Of a DNA stretch of 64,000 bases, positions 52,132 to 59,743 are shown in pieces. The stretch comes from Pseudomonadota bacterium (GTDB taxonomy: Bacteria; Pseudomonadota; Alphaproteobacteria; Rhizobiales; Tepidamorphaceae): positions 94,689 through 158,688 of the forward strand of contig JAEWYT010000196.1 of the NCBI GenBank assembly GCA_023458595.1, written 5' to 3'. Every line of letters begins with the position of its first letter. Positions within the stretch are counted from its first letter, which is position 1. The notes below the pieces were generated by a model that searched no databases, had not been told where the DNA came from, and saw only the letters and a program-made list of their open reading frames with translations. A program made the position numbers and the translations under genes.

Positions 52132-52161
52132 GGACTGGCGGGCCCCGGCGCCCGCCAGTCC
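52132..52161 (-). other. Strong hairpin between binding-protein and permease genes
   Basis: Perfect 12-bp stem, GGACTGGCGGGC (52132-52143) with GCCCGCCAGTCC (52150-52161), and a six-base loop. No T-tract follows in the direction of transcription. It probably acts as an mRNA-stabilising or partial-termination element so that the binding protein is made in excess over the permeases. Confidence 0.7.
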
Positions 52162-52183
52162 AGGGATGCGTCCGTCCGTCGGT

Positions 52184-53419
52184 TCAGGAGGGCATTGGGA
52201 AGACGGGATCGGCCGACGCGAACTCCTGAGGGAAGATCACCTGGATATCGCCGTTCAGGACCTGCGTGTTCACCGGCTGACCTCCCTCGTTCTGGCCGCC
52301 GACGATCTTGGTCGGACCGTAGGGCATGCCGTGCTTGTCCCAGGTCGAGCTGGCGAGCGCGGCAATGACTTTGTCCTTGTCGGTCGATCCAGCGCGTTCG
52401 ATCGCGTCCGCCAGGAAAGCGACGGCGTTGTAGGTCAGGAACACCTCATACGTGTAGATCAGTCCCTTCGCCTCGGCCTCAGCCTTGCGCTTCAGCGCGA
52501 TATCCGACTTCGGATTGAACCAGTGATTGCAGTCCATGATGTAGTCGGCAGCATCCGGGAACTCCTTGACGAACTTGTAGCTCGAGGCGGCGCCGCCGAG
52601 GACCGAGTAGATGCCCTTCGGACGCACCTTCTGCTGCTGCATCGTGCGGGCGAGCAGCACGTATTCGTTGTAGTAGTTGGCTGGAACCACCAGATCCGGG
52701 TTCTTCGCCTTGATCTGCAAGACGATATTGGTGAAGTCGCGCGTCGGATTGGCGTGCTTGATGACGTCGACCACCTCGATGCCGATATTCGGCAGCTCCT
52801 TCTGCAGCAGTCCGGCGGTGCCGGTGCCGAACAGCGACTCCTCGTGGATGATCATCGCGGACTTTGCTGGAGAACCTGCAGCCTTGTTGATCTTGTCGAG
52901 GTTGTCGACGGCGAACTTGGCTATCACGCCGTAGCCGGGGCTGAACCGGAACGTATTCGGCAGCCCGCGCTTGATGATCTCGTCTGAGACGCCGACATCG
53001 ACGACGTGTGGCGTGTTGCTCTTCGCCGCTTCCTGGGTGGTCGCAAGCGAGATCGCCGAGGAGTAGCCGGCAACGATACCGTCGATGCCGCCTTCGACCA
53101 TCTTCGCGACTTCGGCCGCGCCGATGTCGGGCTTGCCCTGGCTGTCGGCGAGCACCGCTTCGAGCTTGGCGCCGCCCATCGACTTGATGCCACCGGCGGC
53201 GTTGATGTCGGCGATCGCCATCTCGCCGCCCGAGCGGCACTGGGTGCCTGAGAAGGCGATAAAGCCCGTGACCGGGTGGATAAGTCCGATTTTCACGGTC
53301 GGCGTCTGTGCTCTCAGCACCGCCGGGAAGCCGCTCACGCCCGTCACCAGCGCCGTCGCGCCGGCGGCCGCCATGAATTCGCGCTTGTTCAGTCCGTTCT
53401 TCTTCCGCTTGTCTACCAT
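52184..53419 (-). CDS. Liv-type ABC transporter substrate-binding protein (Leu/Ile/Val-binding fold)
   Basis: Exported protein of 411 residues with a Tat-like or Sec leader (KREFMAAAGATALVTGVSG, cut near VLRAQ). The mature part begins TVKIGLIHPVTGFIAFSG, as in LivK/AmiC-type proteins, with GGEMAIADINAAGGI, DSQGKPDIGAAEVAKM and IIHEESLFGTGTA. It is the first structural gene after the GntR regulator. The ligand is not evident. The downstream hydratase, lyase and Hyu genes suggest an amide, imide or carboxylic acid rather than a branched-chain amino acid. Confidence 0.88.
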   Translation of the reverse strand: MVDKRKKNGLNKREFMAAAGATALVTGVSGFPAVLRAQTPTVKIGLIHPVTGFIAFSGTQCRSGGEMAIADINAAGGIKSMGGAKLEAVLADSQGKPDIGAAEVAKMVEGGIDGIVAGYSSAISLATTQEAAKSNTPHVVDVGVSDEIIKRGLPNTFRFSPGYGVIAKFAVDNLDKINKAAGSPAKSAMIIHEESLFGTGTAGLLQKELPNIGIEVVDVIKHANPTRDFTNIVLQIKAKNPDLVVPANYYNEYVLLARTMQQQKVRPKGIYSVLGGAASSYKFVKEFPDAADYIMDCNHWFNPKSDIALKRKAEAEAKGLIYTYEVFLTYNAVAFLADAIERAGSTDKDKVIAALASSTWDKHGMPYGPTKIVGGQNEGGQPVNTQVLNGDIQVIFPQEFASADPVFPMPS

Positions 53420-53450
53420 CGTTTCTCTCCAGTCCCTTCTGGTTGGTGCG

Positions 53451-54317
53451 TTACGGTCTCTTGTTGTGGAGCACGGCCTCCGATGCCTCGGCCGGTTGGG
53501 CCGCCCAGCGCATTCCCTCGTCGCGATGAACCCGTTGCAGGTTCATCTCGAAGCGATACCTGTCGGGCCGGTAGAGCACCCGGATGTACTCGACGGGCCT
53601 GTCGTCCATATCGAGCACGAGGCGCCTGACCTCGAGCATCGGCGCGCCGGGGTCGATGCCGAGCGCCCTTGCGACGACCGGATCGGCGAGCGTCGCGCTC
53701 ACCGTCTGCCGAGCGGATGCGACCCGGACGCCCGCTCGTTCCAGGAGCGTCAGCAGGGCATAGCGGCTGAGATCCTCGCGCTCGAAACCTCGGCCGATAT
53801 CCTTCGGAAGCCAAGTGACGAGATAGGACATCGTCTCGCCGTCGAGACTGCGCACACGCACTGAGCGCTGGACCAGCTCGCCGTGAGCGACCCGGAGCGC
53901 ATTGGCGACATCCTCGTTGGCCGGAACGTAGTCGAATTCCAGAACCCGCGCCTCCGTGGAGATGCCCATCAGCGAGATGTTCTCGAGCCACCCCTCGAAA
54001 GAGGCCGTCACCGGCGGCGCCGGCGGACGGTGCACGACCCGCGTGCCGCGGCCACGTTCGCGCACGACGAGGCCGGCCGCGGCCATCTCGTTGAGCGCCC
54101 GTTTGGCCGTGATCCGTGAAACCCCGAAGCTCTCCGCCAGATCCTGCTCGCCCGGGACGAAGTCGCCTGCGCCGAGTTGGCCCGAGTAGATGAGATTTCG
54201 AAGGATCACATAGATCTGGTGGTAGAGCGGCACCCGGGACGTCGGGTCGATCCGACTCCACGTTGGACGCAGCTCACGCGCCGCGTTTGCCTGTCCCCGA
54301 GCTGCCGTCAGTGTCAC
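53451..54317 (-). CDS. GntR-family regulator, HutC (UTRA) subfamily
   Basis: Regulator of 288 residues. The winged helix spans about residues 28-95 (PLYHQIYVILRNLIYSGQLG, FGVSRITAKRALNEMAAAGLV). The UTRA effector domain follows (PVTASFEGWLENI, LSRYALLTLLERAGV, PMLEVRRLVLDMDDRPVEYI). It heads the liv-hydratase-hyu operon and has a palindrome 46 bp upstream of its start, so autoregulation and control of the operon by a pathway intermediate are likely. Confidence 0.92.
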   Translation of the reverse strand: MTLTAARGQANAARELRPTWSRIDPTSRVPLYHQIYVILRNLIYSGQLGAGDFVPGEQDLAESFGVSRITAKRALNEMAAAGLVVRERGRGTRVVHRPPAPPVTASFEGWLENISLMGISTEARVLEFDYVPANEDVANALRVAHGELVQRSVRVRSLDGETMSYLVTWLPKDIGRGFEREDLSRYALLTLLERAGVRVASARQTVSATLADPVVARALGIDPGAPMLEVRRLVLDMDDRPVEYIRVLYRPDRYRFEMNLQRVHRDEGMRWAAQPAEASEAVLHNKRP

Positions 54318-54362
54318 CGTCGCCGCTCCCCCACCATTGCCCTTCGGAATGAAGGCTGCTTG

Positions 54363-54386
54363 TAATGGTATATAAATATACTATTA
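54363..54386. promoter_or_regulatory. Palindromic operator between the GntR gene and the tautomerase fusion gene
   Basis: Arms TAATGGTATAT and ATATACTATTA flank a two-base centre; the arms pair with one mismatch. The A/T-rich block lies in the 123-bp divergent promoter region. A core GTATAT...ATATAC resembles the GT(N)TA(N)AC pattern of HutC-type sites. Binding by the neighbouring GntR protein is inferred from position. Confidence 0.55.
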
Positions 54387-54440
54387 GCTCAAAGCGCGGA
54401 AACGCAAGGGGCTGCGCTCTTGCGGCGACGGAGGATTTGG

Positions 54441-55004
54441 ATGCCGGTTATCGAATTGACGCTGATCGAGGGATATGACGCCGACACGCGCATGCGTCTT
54501 GGGGAACGCCTCACCGATGCCGTGCGCAGCGTCATCGCCGCACCGCTGGACGGCGTGACCGTGGCGATCCACGAGGTGAAGGCCGAAAGCTATATGCGCG
54601 GGCGCAAGAACAGGCGGCCCGGCAACCCGCTTCCTGATCCGATCGAGTTGGTCCGCGCGTTCCTCGCCACGATGGAGGCCCGAGATCTCGATCGAGCCAG
54701 GGAATTCCTGTCGGACGACTTCCGCATGACCTTTCCCGGCGGCGCCCAATTCACGAGACTCGAACAGCTGATCGAGTGGGCGAGAAGCCGCTATCGCTTC
54801 GTCCGCAAGACTTATGACCGCTTCGATGTCACTGCCGACGCAGGCGGCCCGATCGTTTATTGCTTCGGAACCCTTGCCGGCGAGTGGCTCGACGGCACCG
54901 CTTTCAGCGGCGTCCGCTTCATAGACCGATTCACGGTCCGCGATGGATTCTTCGCCGACCAGATGGTCTGGAACGATCTGGCGGAAGCCAGCCGGCACGG
55001 ATAG
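54441..55004 (+). CDS. Fusion of a 4-oxalocrotonate tautomerase-like domain with a SnoaL-like domain
   Basis: Protein of 187 residues from the ATG at 54441 (GGAGG ten bases upstream). Residues 1-60 look like a tautomerase: Met is followed by Pro (PVIELTLIEGYDADTRMRLG), the amino-terminal proline being the catalytic base in this family, then VTVAIHEVKAESY. Residues about 70-187 have the cone-like SnoaL/NTF2 fold pattern (LVRAFLATMEARDLDRAREFL, DFRMTFPGG, RFIDRFTVRDG). It is divergent from the GntR-led operon and shares its operator, so it may isomerise an unsaturated acid of that pathway. Confidence 0.72.
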   Translation: MPVIELTLIEGYDADTRMRLGERLTDAVRSVIAAPLDGVTVAIHEVKAESYMRGRKNRRPGNPLPDPIELVRAFLATMEARDLDRAREFLSDDFRMTFPGGAQFTRLEQLIEWARSRYRFVRKTYDRFDVTADAGGPIVYCFGTLAGEWLDGTAFSGVRFIDRFTVRDGFFADQMVWNDLAEASRHG

Positions 55005-55125
55005 CGGCCCGCCGTCGGCGAATCCTCGAACGCCAGCCTAGCGTGAGCACAACTCCCAAATCGGCTTTCTAGCGTTTTCCGGGATGCCTGGACCTCGATC
55101 TCGACCGACTCACTATAGGAAAAAT

Positions 55126-55443
55126 TCAATACCAGCCCCGCTCGAACAGTTCTCCCTGCTCTGCCGGCGGCGCGACGATCCGTCCGCGACTTGCCGGCGT
55201 GAAGCCGAACTCGGCAGAGATCTTGAGCATGATCTCGGTTTGGCGGTTGGCGATCGCGACATAGGGCGACTGCACGGGATAGCCACTCGGCGACTTCACC
55301 CTCGAGCCGTATTTCTGGATGGCCTCGATGGCCTCGACCCACATGGCGTAGGCGTTGCAGTAGGCGGCTAGCGCAGCGCGGTCGAGATGGGTGAGCAGGT
55401 TGAGCTTGGAGAGCTCGCCGGCGCCTTCGGCTGGCAGCGCCTT
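55126..55443 (-). pseudogene. Fragment of a P27-family phage terminase small subunit
   Basis: The minus strand encodes the C-terminal part of a P27-type terminase small subunit: LDRAALAAYCNAYAMWVEA, KSPSGYPVQSPYVAIANRQ, and ISAEFGFTPASRGRI. The homology ends near 55443 and no start codon or N-terminal domain is present. The large subunit and other phage genes are missing. It is a prophage relic fused nose-to-nose with a recombinase fragment. Confidence 0.72.
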
Positions 55444-55689
55444 CTCGACAGTGGCGCGTACGGGTCGATCGCCGAACTCGCCGACTCCGAGAAGCTGAAC
55501 CGATCCTATGTCAGCCGCGTCCTGCGCCTTACCCTGCTCGCGCCCGACATCGTCGAGGCGATACTCGATGGACGACAGTTAGAGAAGGCAACGCTGAAGG
55601 CGCTGTTGGAGCCATTTCCGATGGCGTGGGAACGGCAGAAAACGGCGTACCAATGTCTAAATTCAACGAGCCAGCTGAAACCGGCCTAA
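55387..55689 (+). pseudogene. C-terminal fragment of a phage-type recombinase/integrase-associated protein
   Basis: A 100-codon frame in which residues from about 15 onward (WQRLLDSGAYGSIAELAD, LNRSYVSRVLRLTLLAPDIV, EAILDGRQ, LLEPFPMAWERQK) match the helix-turn-helix C-terminal tail common in alphaproteobacterial serine recombinases. The catalytic part is absent, and the first residues are antisense to the terminase fragment. It is a remnant, not a working gene. Confidence 0.65.
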
Positions 55690-55749
55690 GTAATGGTCGG
55701 GCCGGTACGTCTGGACTACGTGCAATAACGAGCCGCTGTGGCCCCCCGC

Positions 55750-56442
55750 TCACGGCTCGAGCATCCGATACCCCACGCCCGGCTCGTTCATGATGTAGCG
55801 CGGGTTCGCAGGATCGTCGCCGAGCTTGCGGCGAAGCTGGCGGACGAAGACGCGCAGATACTGCGTATCGTGTTCGTGCGCCTTGCCCCACACCTCGCGC
55901 AGCAGCATCTGGTGGGTGACGATACGCCCGGCATTGCGGGCGAGCATCCACAGGACGTCGAATTCCTTGCGAGTGAGCTTGAGTGGCTGGCCGTCCTGCC
56001 GGACCGCGTGCGCCGCAACGTCGACGCGGAGGTCGCCGATCTCCACCACCGCTTGGCCGGCTTCGCCCGCCGGCGAGCGATCCCGCAAAAGGCTCCTTAT
56101 CCGAGCGAGCAGCTCCTGGATGCCGAACGGCTTCACGACGTAGTCCTGCGCGCCGGCGTCGAGGACGGCGACCTTCTCCGTTTCCTCACCGCGGATCGAC
56201 AGGACGAGGATCGGTATCCGCGACCACTCGCGCAGCTTCGAGATGACCTCCTTGCCATCCATGTCGGGAAGGCCGAGATCAAGTATCATCAGATCAGGCT
56301 CCTCGGTCGCAGACTTCTGCACGCCCTCGCGCCCGCTGGCCGCCTCCACGACTTCGTAGCCGTGCGCCTCGAGCGCGACGCGCAGGAAGCGTCGGATCTG
56401 GCTCTCGTCGTCGACGACGAGGATGCGCGCGAGCGAGCTCAA
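55750..56442 (-). CDS. kdpE: Potassium-responsive response regulator KdpE
   Basis: OmpR/PhoB-type response regulator of 230 residues. The receiver domain has the phosphoacceptor Asp55 in LMILDLGLPDMDG and the conserved Lys in QDYVVKPFGIQELL. The winged helix follows (LTRKEFDVLWMLARNAGRIV, LRVFVRQLRRKLGDD, GVGYRMLEP). It activates kdpFABC when K+ is low. The start overlaps the kdpD stop by four bases, and it is the last gene of the cluster, next to prophage scraps. Confidence 0.94.
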   Translation of the reverse strand: MSSLARILVVDDESQIRRFLRVALEAHGYEVVEAASGREGVQKSATEEPDLMILDLGLPDMDGKEVISKLREWSRIPILVLSIRGEETEKVAVLDAGAQDYVVKPFGIQELLARIRSLLRDRSPAGEAGQAVVEIGDLRVDVAAHAVRQDGQPLKLTRKEFDVLWMLARNAGRIVTHQMLLREVWGKAHEHDTQYLRVFVRQLRRKLGDDPANPRYIMNEPGVGYRMLEP

Positions 56443-59138
56443 ACCGCCTCCTTCGTCTCGACGGCCAGGGGCAACCGGACCTCTATCCGCGTACCCGACC
56501 CATCGGGACGGGCTGGCTCGGCGCGGATGCTGCCGCCGTGTGCGTCCACGACGCCCTTGCAGATCGCCAGGCCGAGGCCGGTTCCAGCGCGCTGTCCGTC
56601 GATCGCGCGTACCCGATGGAACATGTCGAAGACGCGGTTCCTGTCCTGACGCGGTATGCCCGGTCCCTCGTCGCCGACGGAAAAGAGCATCTCTCCGCTG
56701 CCCGGCGAGGCCGCAACGGTGACGACGGAGCCCGCGGGCGCGTATTTCGCGGCGTTGTCGAGGAGGTTCGCAAAGACCTGCTGCATGAGAATTGGATCGA
56801 CGTCGATTGAAGGTAGATCTGCGGCAATATCGAGGACCAGCCGGTGGCCGTCGAGCGCCGAACCGAGCTGGCGGACTGCGCCGCCCACCAGCTCCCGCAC
56901 GTCGCTTGGCTGCCGGTTCAGGTCGAGCGCGCCGTAACCCAGGCGCGTCATATCCAAGAGATTTTGCACGTAGCGATTGAGTCTGTCGCCTTCCTCCTTG
57001 ATGGTCACGGCGAGCTGGCGCCGGCCGCGGGACCCGAGTGCTTCGTCCGCTTCTATCAGCGAACTCGCCGCGCCGATGATCGAGACGAGCGGCGTGCGCA
57101 GGTCGTGGCTGACGGAGGAGAGAAGCGCCGAACGCAACCGCTCGGTCTCCGAAACGAACCGCGACTGCTCGAGGTCCGCGACAAGCCGGGTGCGCTCGAT
57201 GGCGATCGCGATCTGATCTGCAAGCGCATCAAGAAGGCGTCGATCGTCCGGTGAGAAGGGCGGCTTGTCAGGCAGTGTGACCGCCAAGACGCCATGAGTA
57301 CCGTGGACAGTCTTGAGCGGTAGGAACAGCCATTTCGAGGACGGAAGCGTTGTAGATGTCCAGCCGGCCGGCTCACCGTGCTCCCAAGCCCAGAGTGCCG
57401 CGGAATAATCGCGCACGTCGAGATCGTCGCGCGGGGGAAACGCGCCGACGATCTCGAGCCGCCCCTCGGAGTTCGCCGCATAGACGAGCGCCTCGCAGCG
57501 CAGGATCAGGCCGACATTGCTGACGGCCGTCCAGACCACGTCGTCGAAGGAACCCGCGCTCGCGAGTTTTCGGCTGAACTCGTAGAGAAGGCCCGTCCGG
57601 CGCGCGATTGCCCGCTGCGCGGTCATCTGGTTGCGCAGCCGTGCCGTGACGTTCCCGGCGAGTACCGAGGTCGCGTAGAAGAGGGCGAGCGTCAGGATAT
57701 CGTCCTGATCGTGCACGAAGAGGGTGTGATAGGGCTCAGTGAAGAAGAAGTTGTAGATCAGGAAGCTGACGGTCGCCGCATAGAGCGACGGCCAAAGGCC
57801 GAACCGCGTCGCGGTTATCAACACGCCTGACAGGAAGACGAGCGACAGGCCGGCCACCGGCAGGAAGCGGTCGATGACGAAGGCAGCCGCGATGGTGACG
57901 GCGACGATGAGGGTGGCGAACAGATAGGCCCTCGGATCGCGTTCAACACGGATGCCGGCGGAGCGGATCGCCTCTCGGCGCGCTTCCTCCTGGTCCGGCG
58001 TAATCACCGAAATCTCGAAGTCCGCCCCCTTTCGGATCAGCGTCTCCCCGACGCTCTCGCGGGTGAAGAACGCGAGGCCCCGGCGCGGCCGCGGCCGGCC
58101 GACGAGAATACGGCTGACGTTGCGCGATCGTGCGAACGCCAGAAGCTCATCAGCGATATGGGTCTCGGCGTGGACGTTCGCGACCTCGGCTCCGAGCGCC
58201 TCGGCGAGCCGCAGCGTGTCGGCGATCTCGTTCTTGGCGGCATCCGGCAGCGACTCGCTCGACGACGATACGACGTTGACGGCGATCCACGACGAACGGG
58301 CCCGGTCGGCCATCCGCTTTGCCGCCCGCACCAGCGTCTTGGCGACCGGCGCTTCGTTGACGCAGACCATGATGCGTTCCTGCGTCGGCCAGGGCCCCTC
58401 GATCGCATGGGACTTCATGTGCGCGATCATCTGCGCGTCGACGCGGTCGGCCGCGACGCGCATGGCGAGTTCCCGGAGCGCGGTCAGATTGCCCTTGGAG
58501 AAGAAGTTCTGGATCGCGCGGGCGATCTGGTCGTGAAGATAGACCTTGCCCTGGCGCAGGCGCTCGATCAGCTCCTCGGGTGGCAGGTCGACGAGCTCGA
58601 TTTCGTCGGCGAGTTCCAGCACCTTGTCCGGCAGCGTCTCGCGCACGCGCACGCCCGAGACCCGGGCGACGATGTCGTTGAGGCTTTCCAAGTGCTGGAT
58701 ATTGAGAGTGGTGTAGACGTCGATGCCAGAGGCGAGAACGTCCTCGACATCCTGCCATCGCTTCTCGTGCCGGCTTTCGGAGACGTTCGTATGGGCGAGT
58801 TCGTCGATCAGTGCCAACTGCGGTCGGCGCGCAATCAACGCGTCGAGGTCCATCTCATGCAGGATGCGGCCACGGTAGAACTGCGGCCGGCGGGGTAGCA
58901 CCTCGAGACCGCGCATCACTGCCTCGGTCTCGGCACGGCCGTGGGTCTCGACGACGGCGACCACGACGTCGACGCCGGCGGCTGCCTTCTGGCGGGCCGC
59001 CTCGAGCATTGCGTACGTCTTGCCCACCCCCGGCGCTGCGCCGAGGAAGATCTTGAGCCGCCCGCGCCCCTCCTTGGTCGCCTCGGCGAGCAGTGCTTCC
59101 GGCTCGGGACGGCCTTCACCGTTGGGCGTCGACGCCAT
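56439..59138 (-). CDS. kdpD: Potassium sensor histidine kinase KdpD
   Basis: Membrane sensor kinase of 899 residues. The N-terminal KdpD domain has a Walker-like GAAPGVGKTYAML and IDELAHTNVSESRHEKRWQDV-type conserved block (shown in part as IDELAHTN). A USP-like domain, four short membrane helices (about residues 405-500), a GAF-like region, and the kinase core follow. The phosphorylated His678 is in SVSHDLRTPL, with ATP-binding boxes LLDNAAKYAP, GDEGPGIP and GTGLGLAI. It reports K+ limitation to KdpE. It lies 18 bases after kdpC. Confidence 0.95.
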   Translation of the reverse strand: MASTPNGEGRPEPEALLAEATKEGRGRLKIFLGAAPGVGKTYAMLEAARQKAAAGVDVVVAVVETHGRAETEAVMRGLEVLPRRPQFYRGRILHEMDLDALIARRPQLALIDELAHTNVSESRHEKRWQDVEDVLASGIDVYTTLNIQHLESLNDIVARVSGVRVRETLPDKVLELADEIELVDLPPEELIERLRQGKVYLHDQIARAIQNFFSKGNLTALRELAMRVAADRVDAQMIAHMKSHAIEGPWPTQERIMVCVNEAPVAKTLVRAAKRMADRARSSWIAVNVVSSSSESLPDAAKNEIADTLRLAEALGAEVANVHAETHIADELLAFARSRNVSRILVGRPRPRRGLAFFTRESVGETLIRKGADFEISVITPDQEEARREAIRSAGIRVERDPRAYLFATLIVAVTIAAAFVIDRFLPVAGLSLVFLSGVLITATRFGLWPSLYAATVSFLIYNFFFTEPYHTLFVHDQDDILTLALFYATSVLAGNVTARLRNQMTAQRAIARRTGLLYEFSRKLASAGSFDDVVWTAVSNVGLILRCEALVYAANSEGRLEIVGAFPPRDDLDVRDYSAALWAWEHGEPAGWTSTTLPSSKWLFLPLKTVHGTHGVLAVTLPDKPPFSPDDRRLLDALADQIAIAIERTRLVADLEQSRFVSETERLRSALLSSVSHDLRTPLVSIIGAASSLIEADEALGSRGRRQLAVTIKEEGDRLNRYVQNLLDMTRLGYGALDLNRQPSDVRELVGGAVRQLGSALDGHRLVLDIAADLPSIDVDPILMQQVFANLLDNAAKYAPAGSVVTVAASPGSGEMLFSVGDEGPGIPRQDRNRVFDMFHRVRAIDGQRAGTGLGLAICKGVVDAHGGSIRAEPARPDGSGTRIEVRLPLAVETKEAV

Positions 59139-59156
59139 CCGTGTGCCTCAGGTCGT

Positions 59157-59729
59157 TCATTGGGCAGGAGACCTTCCGTCGAGCGCGAGGTTCAGCCATA
59201 GCACGTTGACAGTCCGCTTGCCGAAGATGCCGAACAGCGGCTGCTCCACATTCGCTTCGACCACTTCGCGAATCTCGCGCGGCGACAGACCTCGGGCCTT
59301 GGCAACACGGGAAACCTGCAGATAGGCGCTTTCCGGCGAGATGTCCGGATCGAGTCCGCTTCCCGACGCCGTGACGAGGTCGATCGGGATGCGGTCGCTG
59401 TCCGTTGTCGCGGCGATCGCCCGGGCCCGCTCCGCGACAGCCTCGACCAGCGTGCGGTTGGTCGGGCCCAGATTGGTTCCGCCCGAGTTCGCCGCATCGT
59501 AGCCGCCGCCTGCCGCCGAGGGGCGGCCGTGGAAGTACTCGGGCCGAGAGAAGGTCTGGCCGACATGCTCCGAGCCGACCGCTACCCCGTCGCGCACGAC
59601 CAAACTCCCGTTGGCCTGAATCGGGAATAGCGCCTGCCCGAGTCCCGTGATCGCCAAAGGATAGGCGACGCCGGTCAGGATCGTCATGAAGGCCAGAAGA
59701 ACGAGAGTGGGCCTGATCTGTGAAGGCAT
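59157..59729 (-). CDS. kdpC: Potassium-transporting ATPase subunit KdpC
   Basis: Single-span membrane protein of 190 residues, normal KdpC size. The N-terminal helix is LVLLAFMTILTGVAYPLAITG. Family motifs include GQTFSRPEYFHGRPSAAG, NSGGTNLGPTN and ASGSGLDPDISPESAYLQ. It stabilises the KdpFABC complex and aids ATP binding by KdpB. It starts 14 bases after kdpB. Confidence 0.95.
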   Translation of the reverse strand: MPSQIRPTLVLLAFMTILTGVAYPLAITGLGQALFPIQANGSLVVRDGVAVGSEHVGQTFSRPEYFHGRPSAAGGGYDAANSGGTNLGPTNRTLVEAVAERARAIAATTDSDRIPIDLVTASGSGLDPDISPESAYLQVSRVAKARGLSPREIREVVEANVEQPLFGIFGKRTVNVLWLNLALDGRSPAQ

Positions 59730-59743
59730 GATCGTGAAACTCC

